Of a DNA stretch of 16,364 bases, positions 7,136 to 15,188 are shown piece by piece; the stretch's first letter is position 1, and each line of letters begins with the position of its first letter. The position numbers were made by a program, and so were the translations under genes. The DNA is from Steroidobacteraceae bacterium (GTDB taxonomy: Bacteria; Pseudomonadota; Gammaproteobacteria; Steroidobacterales; Steroidobacteraceae): assembly GCA_025927665.1 (NCBI GenBank), contig JAICKZ010000027.1, positions 1 through 16,364 on the forward strand. Reading direction: 5' to 3'. Below the pieces are notes generated by a model. That model was given only the letters and a program-made list of their open reading frames with translations, was not told the origin of the DNA and searched no databases.

Positions 7136-7199
7136 TGGTAAAAATAATAATGATCATGATCCCAATAACAATAAATTTTTTCAATCTTCGCAGATAACC

Positions 7200-7664
7200 A
7201 TGAATACTCAAAAGCGTGTGCAATTACGCATTCTCGACTCGCGTCTTGGTACTGAATTTCCTCTGCCGCAATATGCAACTGTTGGTTCTGCTGGTGTGGA
7301 TCTGCGCGCGTTGATTGATACACCACTGGAATTGAAACCGGGAGATACGCAGCTAATACCTACGGGGATGGCAATTTATTTAGCGGATTCCGGCTTCGCG
7401 GCGGTTGTGTTGCCGCGTTCTGGGTTGGGTCACAAACATGGCATCGTGCTTGGAAATCTGGTTGGGCTTATTGATTCAGATTATCAAGGGCAATTATTTG
7501 TATCGTGCTGGAATCGAGGCAACACTACCTTCACGATTGAGCCTGGTGATCGTATTGCTCAGTTAGTGGTTGTGCCCATCGCGCAGGTGGAGTTTGATGT
7601 GGTGAGCGAATTTGCTGCAAGTGATCGTGGTAGTGATGGATTTGGAAGCTCAGGGCGCAATTAA
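7200..7664 (+). CDS. dut: Deoxyuridine 5'-triphosphate nucleotidohydrolase (dUTPase)
   Basis: This enzyme hydrolyses dUTP to dUMP and pyrophosphate, keeping uracil out of DNA and supplying thymidylate synthesis. The 154-residue trimeric-type dUTPase has all five motifs: SAGVDLRA (30-37), PRSGLGHKHG (72-81), GNLVGLIDSDYQG (85-97, catalytic Asp near 92), GDRIAQLVV (116-124) and the C-terminal RGSDGFGSSG (143-152). It lies downstream of coaBC as in E. coli and is probably co-transcribed. Its TAA directly abuts the stop of the convergent gene, leaving no room for a terminator between them. Confidence 0.97.
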   Translation: MNTQKRVQLRILDSRLGTEFPLPQYATVGSAGVDLRALIDTPLELKPGDTQLIPTGMAIYLADSGFAAVVLPRSGLGHKHGIVLGNLVGLIDSDYQGQLFVSCWNRGNTTFTIEPGDRIAQLVVVPIAQVEFDVVSEFAASDRGSDGFGSSGRN

Positions 7665-8324
7665 TTACTTCAATCCCTTTAGTTCTTTGAAGCGGAGGAC
7701 GTCGCTGGTGAATTTGGCTTGAAGGTCTTGCATCTCCGTGCGCTTTGCGGCAATCCGTTCTTCGGTGATGCGAATACTATTCGCCAAGCTCACCATATCT
7801 GCCACTAGGTTGTCTGGCATGGAGCGAGCATTGGCGGCGGTGCTGTATGGACGAAAGTGTTGCACTTGATTTAATGCGTTCGTCTGACGATCCAATATAG
7901 CGACTAATGTTTGTTCATCGATGGTCAATTGACCTTTAACCAGATCTACGCGCTGATCGCGCAGACGTTCAATATCGGCGACTGACAGATAAGTGTCGAT
8001 CAACATGTGATCGCGCAATTCAGCATCGGTTTTAGCTTTTTTTTCTGCATCATCGGCCGACTTGCGTGCTGCTTTATCTTCAAGCGACTTGGTACCATCA
8101 ATCATGCGCACTACATTGCCGCGCGCGCTTAAGACCTCGGTGTCTAATCCGACGCATTCAGCGGGCATGCTGTCACCAAAATGCGCTTGACCATGTTCGT
8201 CATGACAGCGGAAGAATTCACTACCGCCGCCACTATTATTAGGGCGAGCTGTTGGATGATTGTTAGCTGCCAATACCATTGGAGCGGTGATGCACAAAAG
8301 AAGCAGAAGGTAGGTGCGTTTCAT
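7665..8324 (-). CDS. Secreted DUF4124-like protein
   Basis: The 219-residue protein begins with a signal peptide (MKRTYLLLLLCITAPMVLAA, cleavage near 19-20) and a low-complexity linker (N/P/G/S). A short DUF4124-like segment, FFRCHDEHGQAHFGDSMPAEC (about 37-57), and TEVLSARGNVVRMID follow. That pattern, an aromatic-x-C/W-x-D-x-x-G-x-x-x-F-x-D-x-x-P, is common in gammaproteobacterial periplasmic proteins of unknown role. The rest is charged and helical, with a likely coiled coil at the C-terminus (ITEERIAAKRTEMQDLQAK). It occupies the place of slmA in the E. coli order, in the opposite orientation. Downstream of pyrE on the same strand (84-base gap), it may be read from the pyrE promoter. The molecular function is unknown. 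Confidence 0.8.
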   Translation of the reverse strand: MKRTYLLLLLCITAPMVLAANNHPTARPNNSGGGSEFFRCHDEHGQAHFGDSMPAECVGLDTEVLSARGNVVRMIDGTKSLEDKAARKSADDAEKKAKTDAELRDHMLIDTYLSVADIERLRDQRVDLVKGQLTIDEQTLVAILDRQTNALNQVQHFRPYSTAANARSMPDNLVADMVSLANSIRITEERIAAKRTEMQDLQAKFTSDVLRFKELKGLK

Positions 8325-8408
8325 AAGATCGTGATCTGATGTTATATGGCAGAGGATTCTGCACCAGTATTATTCATCCAGACTAGCTTCTTTCGCTGCA
8401 GATGTGCG

Positions 8409-9059
8409 CTAACTCGCAATCCCATATTGATCGCGATAATCTTCAACTGCTTTAAGTGTCTCAGCTGATTTGGTTTCCGCTCGAAGATGACTGATCAAGT
8501 CAATCAGTTTGATTATGCTGATTACAGGTAATCCATGCTGTTGTTGAATCTCCTGAACCGCCGAGAGCGTCGTCTGGCCTTTTTCCTGACGATCTAATGC
8601 AAGCACAATACCCGCAGATACGGCACCAGCATGATGAATAATGTCCATCGATTCGCGAATGGCCGTGCCAGCAGTAATAACATCATCCACGACTAACACT
8701 CGACCTTTAAGCGCTGTGCCAACGATGTTGCCACCCTCGCCATGATCTTTTGTTTCCTTGCGATTGAAGGCCCATGGCTTGTTGCATTGATAATGATCCG
8801 CCAATGCAATCGCGACACTTGTAACCAGAGGAATTCCTTTATATGCAGGTCCGAATAGCACGTCGTATTCAATCTCACTATCGACAATTGCCTGCGCATA
8901 GAACCGGCCTAATTGCGCAATCGCTGCGCCGTTATTGAACAGCCCAGCATTAAAAAAATACGGACTGTGACGACCTGATTTCAAAGTGAAGTCGCCAAAA
9001 CGTAATGCACCGAGATCGAGGCAGAAATTTACAAAAGCTGATGAATCAAAGGCAGACAT
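8409..9059 (-). CDS. pyrE: Orotate phosphoribosyltransferase
   Basis: PyrE joins orotate to PRPP to give orotidine monophosphate, the fifth step of pyrimidine synthesis. The 216-residue product (E. coli 213) has FTLKSGRHSPYFFNAGLFN (24-42), FGPAYKGIPL (69-78), FNRKETKDHGEGG (98-110, the flexible catalytic loop) and the PRPP-binding motif VLVVDDVITAGTA (121-133). The frame is open to a TTG at 9080, but that adds seven residues with no family match. ATG 9059 aligns with the known N-terminus, though neither start has a good ribosome site. It is divergent from ampG. Confidence 0.96.
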   Translation of the reverse strand: MSAFDSSAFVNFCLDLGALRFGDFTLKSGRHSPYFFNAGLFNNGAAIAQLGRFYAQAIVDSEIEYDVLFGPAYKGIPLVTSVAIALADHYQCNKPWAFNRKETKDHGEGGNIVGTALKGRVLVVDDVITAGTAIRESMDIIHHAGAVSAGIVLALDRQEKGQTTLSAVQEIQQQHGLPVISIIKLIDLISHLRAETKSAETLKAVEDYRDQYGIAS

Positions 9060-9167
9060 GAGTGAATGCTTAGATGACAATTGATGTGCTCTATACTAGC
9101 GGAAATGATGCGGCAGAATATAGTGTGCGTATACTGTCACTAGTGATTCATAGTCGATATCGGTTCA

Positions 9168-10538
9168 ATGGCAATAGCAACAAAAAACTGGCTTGATTCA
9201 TTCCACGTTTATTGGCATCCACGCATTTTATCAATGGCGTTGCTAGGATTTTCGGCAGGCATACCATTTCTATTAGTGTTTTCTACATTGACAGCATGGC
9301 TTACTGAAGCAGGTGTGAAACGCGCGAGTATTGGTTTTTTTACCTGGATTGGTATCACCTATTCAATCAAAGTCGTCTGGTCGCCAGTAGTTGATCGCTT
9401 GATACTACCGTTTATTACAAAAAGAATGGGACAGCGTCGAAGCTGGATGCTATTCGCACAGGCAATGATTGCATCAGGCTTAGTTGGCATGGCGTTGACA
9501 AATCCGTCAATACATCTGGCGCAAATGGCGTTATTTGCTCTACTGGTTGCATTTGGCGCGGCGACACAGGACATTGCGATTGATGCCTGGCGTATTGAAT
9601 CTGTGAGCGTTGAACGACAAGCCGCTATGTCTGCCGTATATGTATTCAGTTATCGCATGGCGATGATTGCGTCTGGCGCCGGAGCATTGCGATTGGCAAC
9701 TTGGTTTTCCTGGCAGCAGGTTTATTGCATCATGGCAGCATCGATTGGTATTGGTATGATTACGGTGCTGTATACGGCGGAGCCAGTACGTTTGCGCGAG
9801 CGTTACAATGTGCTAATGGAACAGCGAGTACAGAGTTTTCTATTGCGTAACCAACACTTGCCTGTGCGAATAAGAAATATGATGGCATGGTTGATTGGCG
9901 CAGTAGTGTGTCCTTTCGTTGATTTGTTTGAGCGCTATGGCAAACGCGCCATTATTTTTCTAATAATTATTGGCGGATTTCGAATCTGTGATGTGAGTAT
10001 GGCAAGTATGGCGATACCGTTTTATATCGATATCGGGTTCACTAAGGGACAAATCGCTGCCATATCAGGTGTTTGGGGTGTGCTTATGGCTATCAGTGGT
10101 GCCATGATCGGTGGGCTATTGGTACCAAGGATTGGGTTATTACGTTTATTGATGATAGGCGCGATTTTATTTCCGCTGGCAAATTTATTATTTGGTGTGT
10201 TGGCAACCATAAGTCAACCGCAATTGTGGATGTTGACGATTCCAATCAGTATAGAAAATCTATGTGGTGGTTTTGGTATGGCTGTACTTATTGCATGGAT
10301 GTCGAGTTTAACGAACTCATCCTACACAGCAACTCAATATGCAGTGTTCAGCTCGTTAATGACTTTACCTGCAAAATTTGTTGGTGGATTTAGTGGATTA
10401 GTGGTAGACGCTCATGGTTATGCTTTCTTTTTTGTCTATGTATCAAGTCTTGGAATCCCAGCAATCGTCGCAGTTGCTTACTTGTTAAAAACAGACTCAA
10501 TTATCATTGTGAATGCCAACTCAGTTAGCACTGATTAA
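9168..10538 (+). CDS. ampG: AmpG-type MFS muropeptide permease
   Basis: This inner-membrane MFS transporter has 456 residues and about twelve hydrophobic segments. AmpG imports anhydro-muropeptides from cell-wall turnover for recycling and, in species with AmpR/AmpC, feeds beta-lactamase induction. Signature stretches are LLGFSAGIPFLLVFSTLTAWL (about 25-45), WSPVVDRL (71-78) followed by MGQRRSWML (87-95), and AATQDIAIDAWRIE (131-144), all characteristic of AmpG rather than sugar MFS carriers. No lipoprotein or amidase gene accompanies it here. It is divergent from pyrE across 108 bases, and its stop overlaps the stop of the convergent small gene. A wider AmpG-like transporter with another substrate cannot be excluded. 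Confidence 0.88.
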   Translation: MAIATKNWLDSFHVYWHPRILSMALLGFSAGIPFLLVFSTLTAWLTEAGVKRASIGFFTWIGITYSIKVVWSPVVDRLILPFITKRMGQRRSWMLFAQAMIASGLVGMALTNPSIHLAQMALFALLVAFGAATQDIAIDAWRIESVSVERQAAMSAVYVFSYRMAMIASGAGALRLATWFSWQQVYCIMAASIGIGMITVLYTAEPVRLRERYNVLMEQRVQSFLLRNQHLPVRIRNMMAWLIGAVVCPFVDLFERYGKRAIIFLIIIGGFRICDVSMASMAIPFYIDIGFTKGQIAAISGVWGVLMAISGAMIGGLLVPRIGLLRLLMIGAILFPLANLLFGVLATISQPQLWMLTIPISIENLCGGFGMAVLIAWMSSLTNSSYTATQYAVFSSLMTLPAKFVGGFSGLVVDAHGYAFFFVYVSSLGIPAIVAVAYLLKTDSIIIVNANSVSTD

Positions 10539-10855
10539 TTTGTGGGCACTTCCGAAAATCCACCGGCTTCATCTCGATCTAACTGACTTGATACCAGCCA
10601 TGCAGGCGCGGCATTTATCATTTCATCATCGTCGTGATCTTCGGGCTCTACATCAAGCGAGCCGGTCCAATCTTCGGGCGCTTCAGTTTCTTTGGGCATC
10701 ATGGCAATCCAACCATCATTATCGAACTCTTCCAACGAGCCATCGAAGTGCTGTACTTCAATAGTATGGTCATCGATATCGATAGCAACTACTTCAAACA
10801 ACTGTCCTTCATGACATTCATACCAGTTCCCCACAATGGGAGTCGATGTACTCAT
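10535..10855 (-). CDS. Small acidic conserved protein, DUF6763-like
   Basis: The 106-residue, strongly acidic cytoplasmic protein has no signal or membrane segment. The N-terminal half (PIVGNWYECHEGQLFEVV and TIEVQHFDGSLEEFD) looks like a small beta barrel of SH3/Tudor type, followed by W-rich acidic stretches (WIAMMPKETEAPEDWTG) and a disordered tail. It resembles gammaproteobacterial proteins I recall being annotated DUF6763; that name is from memory. ATG 10855 has a strong GGAGG five bases upstream, so it is preferred over the upstream ATG at 10876. The promoter candidate is at 10951-10979. Function unknown. Confidence 0.85.
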   Translation of the reverse strand: MSTSTPIVGNWYECHEGQLFEVVAIDIDDHTIEVQHFDGSLEEFDNDGWIAMMPKETEAPEDWTGSLDVEPEDHDDDEMINAAPAWLVSSQLDRDEAGGFSEVPTN

Positions 10856-10950
10856 ATGATCCTCCGCTTTAAGCATGCTCGCTTGAGAAACAAATCGCTG
10901 CTAGTCTCATTCCAGATTAAGTAAGTGATACTGACTTCACTTGCAGTAGA

Positions 10951-10979
10951 GTTTTAGTCCTGTTCGAGTTCAAATTCAA
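10951..10979 (-). promoter_or_regulatory. Candidate sigma-70 promoter of the small acidic gene
   Basis: On the minus strand, TTGAAT (10979-10974), a 17-base spacer and TAAAAC (10956-10951) each match the consensus at 4 of 6. It lies between the trmB stop and the ATG at 10855, leaving a leader of about 90 bases. Confidence 0.4.
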
Positions 10980-10995
10980 GTGTGGGAATTACAAT

Positions 10996-11700
10996 TTAAT
11001 ATCGTCGATATTCCATATCCCATACACCATGTCCGAGGCGATGACCACGTCGCTCAAATCGTGTCATAGGTCGGTGATCAGGTCGTGCCACAACTCCATT
11101 CTTACCCGCGATATTGGTAAATTCAGGATGATTATCCAATATTGTATGTATGTGTTCTGCATAATCCTGCCAATCGGTGGCAAGACGTAACGCTGCTTCA
11201 GGTTTCATTACCCGCGCCATTACATCGGCAAATGCAGGCTGAATCAAACGTCGCTTATGATGACGTGTTTTATGCCATGGGTCAGGAAAAAAAATATGGA
11301 TGGCGTCGATACTCGCATCGGGGATTTGATAGGTGAGAACTTCAACCGCGTCATGACTACTGATACGCACTGTGCTAATGCTCAATGTTTCTAGCTGCAG
11401 TAACAGATGCCCGACACCAGCGCGATGTACTTCAATGCCGAGACAATCCATGTCGGGATGAGCTTGGGCAAACGCAGCAAGCGCTTCGCCGGTACCAAAG
11501 CCAATTTCAATCATACGAGGAGCATTGCGACTGAACAATTCATCAAGATTAAGTTGATGATTCGAGAAGTTAACACCAAAGCGTGGCCATAGTTCATCAA
11601 GCGCGCGTTGTTGACCTGCGGTCACGCGCCCAGTGCGTAACACAAAACTGCGAATGCGACGTAATTGAAAAGGTTTTGGATTGAGAAAAAGTTCTGGCAT
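10996..11700 (-). CDS. trmB: tRNA (guanine-N7-)-methyltransferase
   Basis: TrmB uses S-adenosylmethionine to methylate N7 of G46 in the variable loop of tRNAs. The 234-residue protein has a basic N-terminus (PKPFQLRRIRSFVLRTGR), the SAM-binding loop MIEIGFGTGEAL (about 63-74), GIEVHRAGV (about 88-96), and the catalytic/tRNA-binding stretch FFPDPWHKTRHHKRRL (about 137-152), the family hallmark. The C-terminal MTRFERRGHRLGHGVWDM is also typical. A TTG at 11715, right at the stop of algR, would add five residues; ATG 11700 is preferred. With a gap of 15 bases it is probably translated as the last gene of the minus-strand cluster after algR. No clear ribosome site is seen. Confidence 0.96.
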   Translation of the reverse strand: MPELFLNPKPFQLRRIRSFVLRTGRVTAGQQRALDELWPRFGVNFSNHQLNLDELFSRNAPRMIEIGFGTGEALAAFAQAHPDMDCLGIEVHRAGVGHLLLQLETLSISTVRISSHDAVEVLTYQIPDASIDAIHIFFPDPWHKTRHHKRRLIQPAFADVMARVMKPEAALRLATDWQDYAEHIHTILDNHPEFTNIAGKNGVVARPDHRPMTRFERRGHRLGHGVWDMEYRRY

Positions 11701-11715
11701 AAGCAATGATGACAA

Positions 11716-12459
11716 TTACGATGTTTTGATTCCACGTATGCGACGCAACACGGCTGTGGCATGACGGCGACTGATTTGCAGTGTTTCGGGTGAATCACGC
11801 AATAATATTTTGTATTGACCTTGTTCGTCGCGCTCAACAGTGGCGATGGCTTTTTCGGCGACCAGTGAATTTCGATGAATGCGAATAAAATCATCACTGA
11901 ACTCACTGCTTAAGTCCTTTAACGACTCGTTGATTAAGTCGCTTCCCGATTTGTGATGTACCGTAGTAAATTTTTGTTCAGCGAGAAAATAAATAATGTT
12001 GCTTACAGGTATCAAGCGCAGACTTTCACCCAACCGTGCGCAGATGTGCGCTCGCCTTTGCTCAGTACCGACACTCTGTTGTAGTTGACGCAATCTTGAA
12101 TTGGAAATGCGTCCCGCATGACGCAACGCACGCGCAAGTTTTTCTTTGCGAACCGGCTTAAGCAAGTAACCAATGGCTTCGGCTTCAAAGGCTTCCACTG
12201 CGTACTTATCGTATGCAGTTGCAAAAACAACTGCAGGCGGTGTATCCAGCGAGTTAATGTGTTGCGCGACTTCAATGCCAGACAATCCAGGCATGCGAAC
12301 ATCCATAAGCACTACATCTGGTTTCAATTGTTGGCAACTATGCAATGCTTGTTGACCGTTCGAGGCTTCACCGACAACCTCGCAATCCTCAAGCTCATTC
12401 AATAATTGCTTAATACGCTCTCGCGCAGGCAATTCATCGTCGACAACTAGAATACGCAT
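11716..12459 (-). CDS. algR: LytTR-family response regulator, AlgR type
   Basis: This DNA-binding response regulator has 247 residues, against 248 in Pseudomonas AlgR. The receiver domain (1-115) has acidic D7 and D8, phospho-acceptor D53 in VVLMDVRMPG, T81 and K101 (GYLLKPV). The LytTR DNA-binding domain (about 138-243) shows IIYFLAEQKFTTVHHKSG, FIRIHRNSLVA and ISRRHATAVLRRI. In Pseudomonas, AlgR with AlgZ/FimS controls alginate, type IV pili and virulence genes; the targets here are unknown. The start lies two bases after the algZ stop, so the two are translationally coupled. All key phosphorylation residues are intact. Confidence 0.92.
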   Translation of the reverse strand: MRILVVDDELPARERIKQLLNELEDCEVVGEASNGQQALHSCQQLKPDVVLMDVRMPGLSGIEVAQHINSLDTPPAVVFATAYDKYAVEAFEAEAIGYLLKPVRKEKLARALRHAGRISNSRLRQLQQSVGTEQRRAHICARLGESLRLIPVSNIIYFLAEQKFTTVHHKSGSDLINESLKDLSSEFSDDFIRIHRNSLVAEKAIATVERDEQGQYKILLRDSPETLQISRRHATAVLRRIRGIKTS

Positions 12460-12461
12460 TC

Positions 12462-13553
12462 TTATTCTTGTCCAGGCTTACTCTGAAAGGGAAAGTACAA
12501 TTCAATTCGATAGGAGTTAGCGTCTTGATGCAATTCTACCTGTGCTCGATTGGGCCATGCTAGTTCTAATCGCTGACGAATATTATCCAGCGCAATGCCG
12601 TGACCGTTGTGTTTTTTTAATTGTGCATCGAATGTTGTGTTTGGCATCACGGGGTTACTGACCACGAGCTTGATAAATTCACCATCAAACTCACCTTTAA
12701 TGATAATGGTGCCACCATCTGGATGCGGCTCAATACCGTGATAGACGGCATTTTCTAATAGCGGTTGAATAAGCAAAGGCGGCACCAACGCTTGCATCGG
12801 CAAAGTATTAACTTCCCATTCAATGCGTAGTCGCTCACCTAGACGCAACTGTTCGATACGTTGATAGATACGCGCAATTTCAAGTTCATCTTGCAAAGGA
12901 ATATGACCACGTGCGTCGCGCAAATTGGCGCGAAACAAGTCGGCTAAATCTTCCACTGCAGTTTCTGCACGTTGTGGATCAGTACGTGTCAACGAAGCAA
13001 TGGTGTTCATGCTATTGAATAAAAAGTGTGGACGTATGCGCGCTTGCAACGCGCGTATGCGCGCCTGTGCTTCGAGTTCGACGCTGTGTCGCCACTCACC
13101 GGCGATATGAAAATAACGCAAGGTTAAGCTGCCGACGATAAAAGCAACTGCTAAGGTGCGAAACAGGAAGTTCGTATGCGCAATAGGAAAAACATCGGAC
13201 AATATTCCCGTTCCTGCGCCAGCATGATAGCCGATCTGAAATACTACCTCTGCAATCAACAATGAAAGGACAAGAATCAAACCCAATGTATACACATAAG
13301 CATGTACACCGCTTACGTGCTTAAGCCATCTACGCAATCGACACAATACGGCGGCAATGACCAATCCTTGCCATAACAAGAATAACGAACTGCTGGCAAG
13401 ATCTACCCAAAAATTGTTATGCAGTGGTTGACGTGCGGTGGTCAGCAGCAAGGCAACTAGCTCAACAATTAACACAACTGCAAGCGTCATATTACCGGCG
13501 CAAAAATCCGGCAAATGATAATTACTGTGTTCTTGATTGTTGCTGGAGTTCAT
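12462..13553 (-). CDS. algZ: LytS/AlgZ-type sensor histidine kinase
   Basis: The 363-residue inner-membrane kinase probably phosphorylates the adjacent AlgR-like regulator. The N-terminal 150 residues hold about four to six hydrophobic segments with no large periplasmic domain. The His_kinase domain follows with RIRPHFLFNSMNTIASL (H176), the N-box IQPLLENAVYHGIEP (N268) and the glycine box GHGIALDNIRQRL (317-329). The duplicated ARIRALQARIR just before the histidine is a coiled-coil-like linker and gives a short DNA direct repeat. It starts 13 bases after the stop of the dehydrogenase gene. The stimulus is unknown. The symbol reflects similarity to AlgZ/FimS; LytS-like is the safe wider call. 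Confidence 0.88.
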   Translation of the reverse strand: MNSSNNQEHSNYHLPDFCAGNMTLAVVLIVELVALLLTTARQPLHNNFWVDLASSSLFLLWQGLVIAAVLCRLRRWLKHVSGVHAYVYTLGLILVLSLLIAEVVFQIGYHAGAGTGILSDVFPIAHTNFLFRTLAVAFIVGSLTLRYFHIAGEWRHSVELEAQARIRALQARIRPHFLFNSMNTIASLTRTDPQRAETAVEDLADLFRANLRDARGHIPLQDELEIARIYQRIEQLRLGERLRIEWEVNTLPMQALVPPLLIQPLLENAVYHGIEPHPDGGTIIIKGEFDGEFIKLVVSNPVMPNTTFDAQLKKHNGHGIALDNIRQRLELAWPNRAQVELHQDANSYRIELYFPFQSKPGQE

Positions 13554-13566
13554 TCAGCATGCTGGC

Positions 13567-14436
13567 TTAATGATTGAACAATGCGTCTTTCAAGCGAAAC
13601 AGTGTTGAAATATCTTCGTCACCATAGCCTTGTTCAATTAGGCGACGATACTGAATCAAAGTCATTTCAATCAATGGCAGTTGTGCTCCATGTTGTTGAG
13701 CCATGTCACGACAGATGCGTAAATCTTTTTCGTGTAACCGAACTTTAAATCCACCTGCATAGGAATTATTTATCATGTTAGGTGCACGATGGGTGAAATA
13801 CCAACTACTACCTGCACCTTTGCTTAAGGTATCAATGACTTTATCCAGAGGCAGTCCCGCTGCTTTCGCAAATGCCATGGCTTCAGCTGCGGCTTGAATC
13901 GCACCGGCGCATAAGATTTGATTGGTAGCTTTGGCTGACTGACCCGCACCGCTTTGACCAAAATGCGTGATGGTTTTTCCCATAGCTTGCAAGATGGGTT
14001 GTGCACGTGTGAATGCAGATTCAGCGCCGCCTACCATGATGGCCAATGTTCCCAAGCGTGCGCCTTCGACGCCGCCACTGACAGGAGCGTCCAGAAAATC
14101 ACACTGCACGGCAGTCAGCTGCTTGGCACAATTACAAGCAGTGGTTGCACTAACGGTTGAACAATCGATGATGAGAGAATGAGGTTTCAGATGAGGAAGC
14201 AATTGTGTGATTACACTTTGCACATCTTCATCAGCGGAAATACAAATAACGATTGAATCGCAAGTTTGCGCTAGATGCTGCAATGAAGCGGCTGCAATGC
14301 AGTTGAGTTCAGCGGCTAGGTTATATGCCTTGTCGATGTTCCGATTCCATACGGTCGTTAACAATCCTGCCTTACGCAAGTTGCGCGCCATACCGATTCC
14401 CATTGCACCCAGACCAATAAAACCAGTTTTTATCAT
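13567..14436 (-). CDS. Beta-hydroxyacid dehydrogenase (3-hydroxyisobutyrate dehydrogenase family)
   Basis: This NAD(P)-dependent oxidoreductase of 289 residues matches the family length of ~290-300. The Rossmann dinucleotide site is GFIGLGAMGIGMARNL (5-20), with WNRN at the second strand end, where Arg/Asn favour NADP. The substrate motif DAPVSGGVEGAR (116-127), catalytic K169 in GAGQSAKATNQI with N172, and GGFKVRLHEKDL (228-239) are all present. Likely substrates are tartronate semialdehyde, 3-hydroxyisobutyrate, or succinic or glyoxylic semialdehydes; the sequence does not decide. It is the first gene of the minus-strand run into algZ and algR. No clear ribosome site is seen, and a GC-rich hairpin lies 12 bases before the ATG. 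Confidence 0.9.
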   Translation of the reverse strand: MIKTGFIGLGAMGIGMARNLRKAGLLTTVWNRNIDKAYNLAAELNCIAAASLQHLAQTCDSIVICISADEDVQSVITQLLPHLKPHSLIIDCSTVSATTACNCAKQLTAVQCDFLDAPVSGGVEGARLGTLAIMVGGAESAFTRAQPILQAMGKTITHFGQSGAGQSAKATNQILCAGAIQAAAEAMAFAKAAGLPLDKVIDTLSKGAGSSWYFTHRAPNMINNSYAGGFKVRLHEKDLRICRDMAQQHGAQLPLIEMTLIQYRRLIEQGYGDEDISTLFRLKDALFNH

Positions 14437-14448
14437 TTCAAAACGATT

Positions 14449-14468
14449 GTGGCGGCCATTGCCGCCAC
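14449..14468. terminator. GC-rich hairpin between the DUF4124 gene and the dehydrogenase gene
   Basis: GTGGCGGC (14449-14456) pairs perfectly with GCCGCCAC (14461-14468) around a four-base loop. Read on the minus strand, it is followed by AATCGTTTTG, a weak T-stretch. It may end the upstream DUF4124 transcript, or act as an attenuator or leader structure just before the dehydrogenase start codon at 14436. Confidence 0.55.
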
Positions 14469-14496
14469 GTCATATAAGTTGTTTGTCTGTCGATGC

Positions 14497-14949
14497 TCAA
14501 TTGCACCAGGTATCCATCATTTGTTTGGCAGAGGCGCGAGTTTTTTCCACTTCTTTGTCATCCATGTACGTACGCTCACCTTTTTCATTGGTGCTGTAGA
14601 TACGTTGGGCTGACATTACTTGATCATAACGTTCGCGCGCTTTGGTACATCGTTCTGCCTTATCGGCAGCGGTGTTTTGTTGTGCTTTTTTCTTATCAAG
14701 CGCATTGGCTTGCTCAGATTTGTTGGCTTCATTTTGTTGTTGTTCGGCAGTTAAGCGTTCAGCAACAGCTGCGCTATCCGTACGCTGCGATTTAATCTTC
14801 GCCAATAGTTCTGCGGGTAACAACTCGGGTTTATCGGTGAATTGCGGATGCCCATCCTTATCGATGTATTTGTACACATCTGCAGTGACTGGCAGTGCTA
14901 CTACGACGCAAACAGATATTGCAATTAAACTTACTACAGCACGAAACAT
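14497..14949 (-). CDS. Secreted DUF4124-domain protein
   Basis: The 150-residue protein has a signal peptide (about 1-22, ending PVTA). The DUF4124 motif ADVYKYIDKDGHPQFTDKP follows immediately, and then a long charged helical region rich in Q, K, A and E (about 45-110). The only two visible mature-region cysteines lie in the C-terminal half (ERCTKARE and the final TWCN), possibly forming a disulfide. Two ATGs lie six bases apart. The ribosome site GGAG (14959-14956) touches the first but is six bases from the second, so 14949 is chosen. The function of this widespread periplasmic family is not known. A second member is at 7665-8324. Confidence 0.85.
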   Translation of the reverse strand: MFRAVVSLIAISVCVVVALPVTADVYKYIDKDGHPQFTDKPELLPAELLAKIKSQRTDSAAVAERLTAEQQQNEANKSEQANALDKKKAQQNTAADKAERCTKARERYDQVMSAQRIYSTNEKGERTYMDDKEVEKTRASAKQMMDTWCN

Positions 14950-15117
14950 GACCATCTCCAGGCGTTAAACAGGTCGCTTCTAGGTTTGGACTTTGTCACA
15001 TTACCTAACGCGATGGCAATTTTGGCAACTACGGGTCAGCTTACGTTGAACGAGGTCACAAACGGATCATTTGCATGGATCTACTGGATTAAATCGTGCA
15101 TTTGGATATTCACCAAA

Positions 15118-15147
15118 GAAAACGGGCGCCTTGTGACGCCCGTTTTC
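15118..15147. terminator. Bidirectional intrinsic terminator beyond amt
   Basis: GAAAACGGGCG (15118-15128) pairs perfectly with CGCCCGTTTTC (15137-15147), an 11-bp stem with an eight-base loop. T-rich tracts follow on both strands. It lies 41 bases after the amt stop on the minus strand and most likely ends amt transcription. Confidence 0.9.
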
Positions 15148-15188
15148 TCAATCTTCCAGACAGATAGAATCTGAATGACCGGTAAGTC

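Noticed and set aside
7136..7199. AT-rich coaBC–dut gap with ATGATCAT palindrome as a possible operator or promoter
   Set aside because: The 8-base palindrome is short and lies in very AT-rich sequence; no -35/-10 pair with good spacing was found.
9060..9167. TATACT boxes at 9092-9097 and 9130-9135 as ampG promoters
   Set aside because: Neither has an acceptable -35 at 16-18 bases, so I could not choose a promoter for ampG or pyrE.
13030..13065. Short direct repeat GTATGCGCGC in algZ
   Set aside because: It encodes the repeated ARIRALQARIR linker before the phospho-acceptor histidine, common in LytS-type kinases, so it is protein-level repetition.
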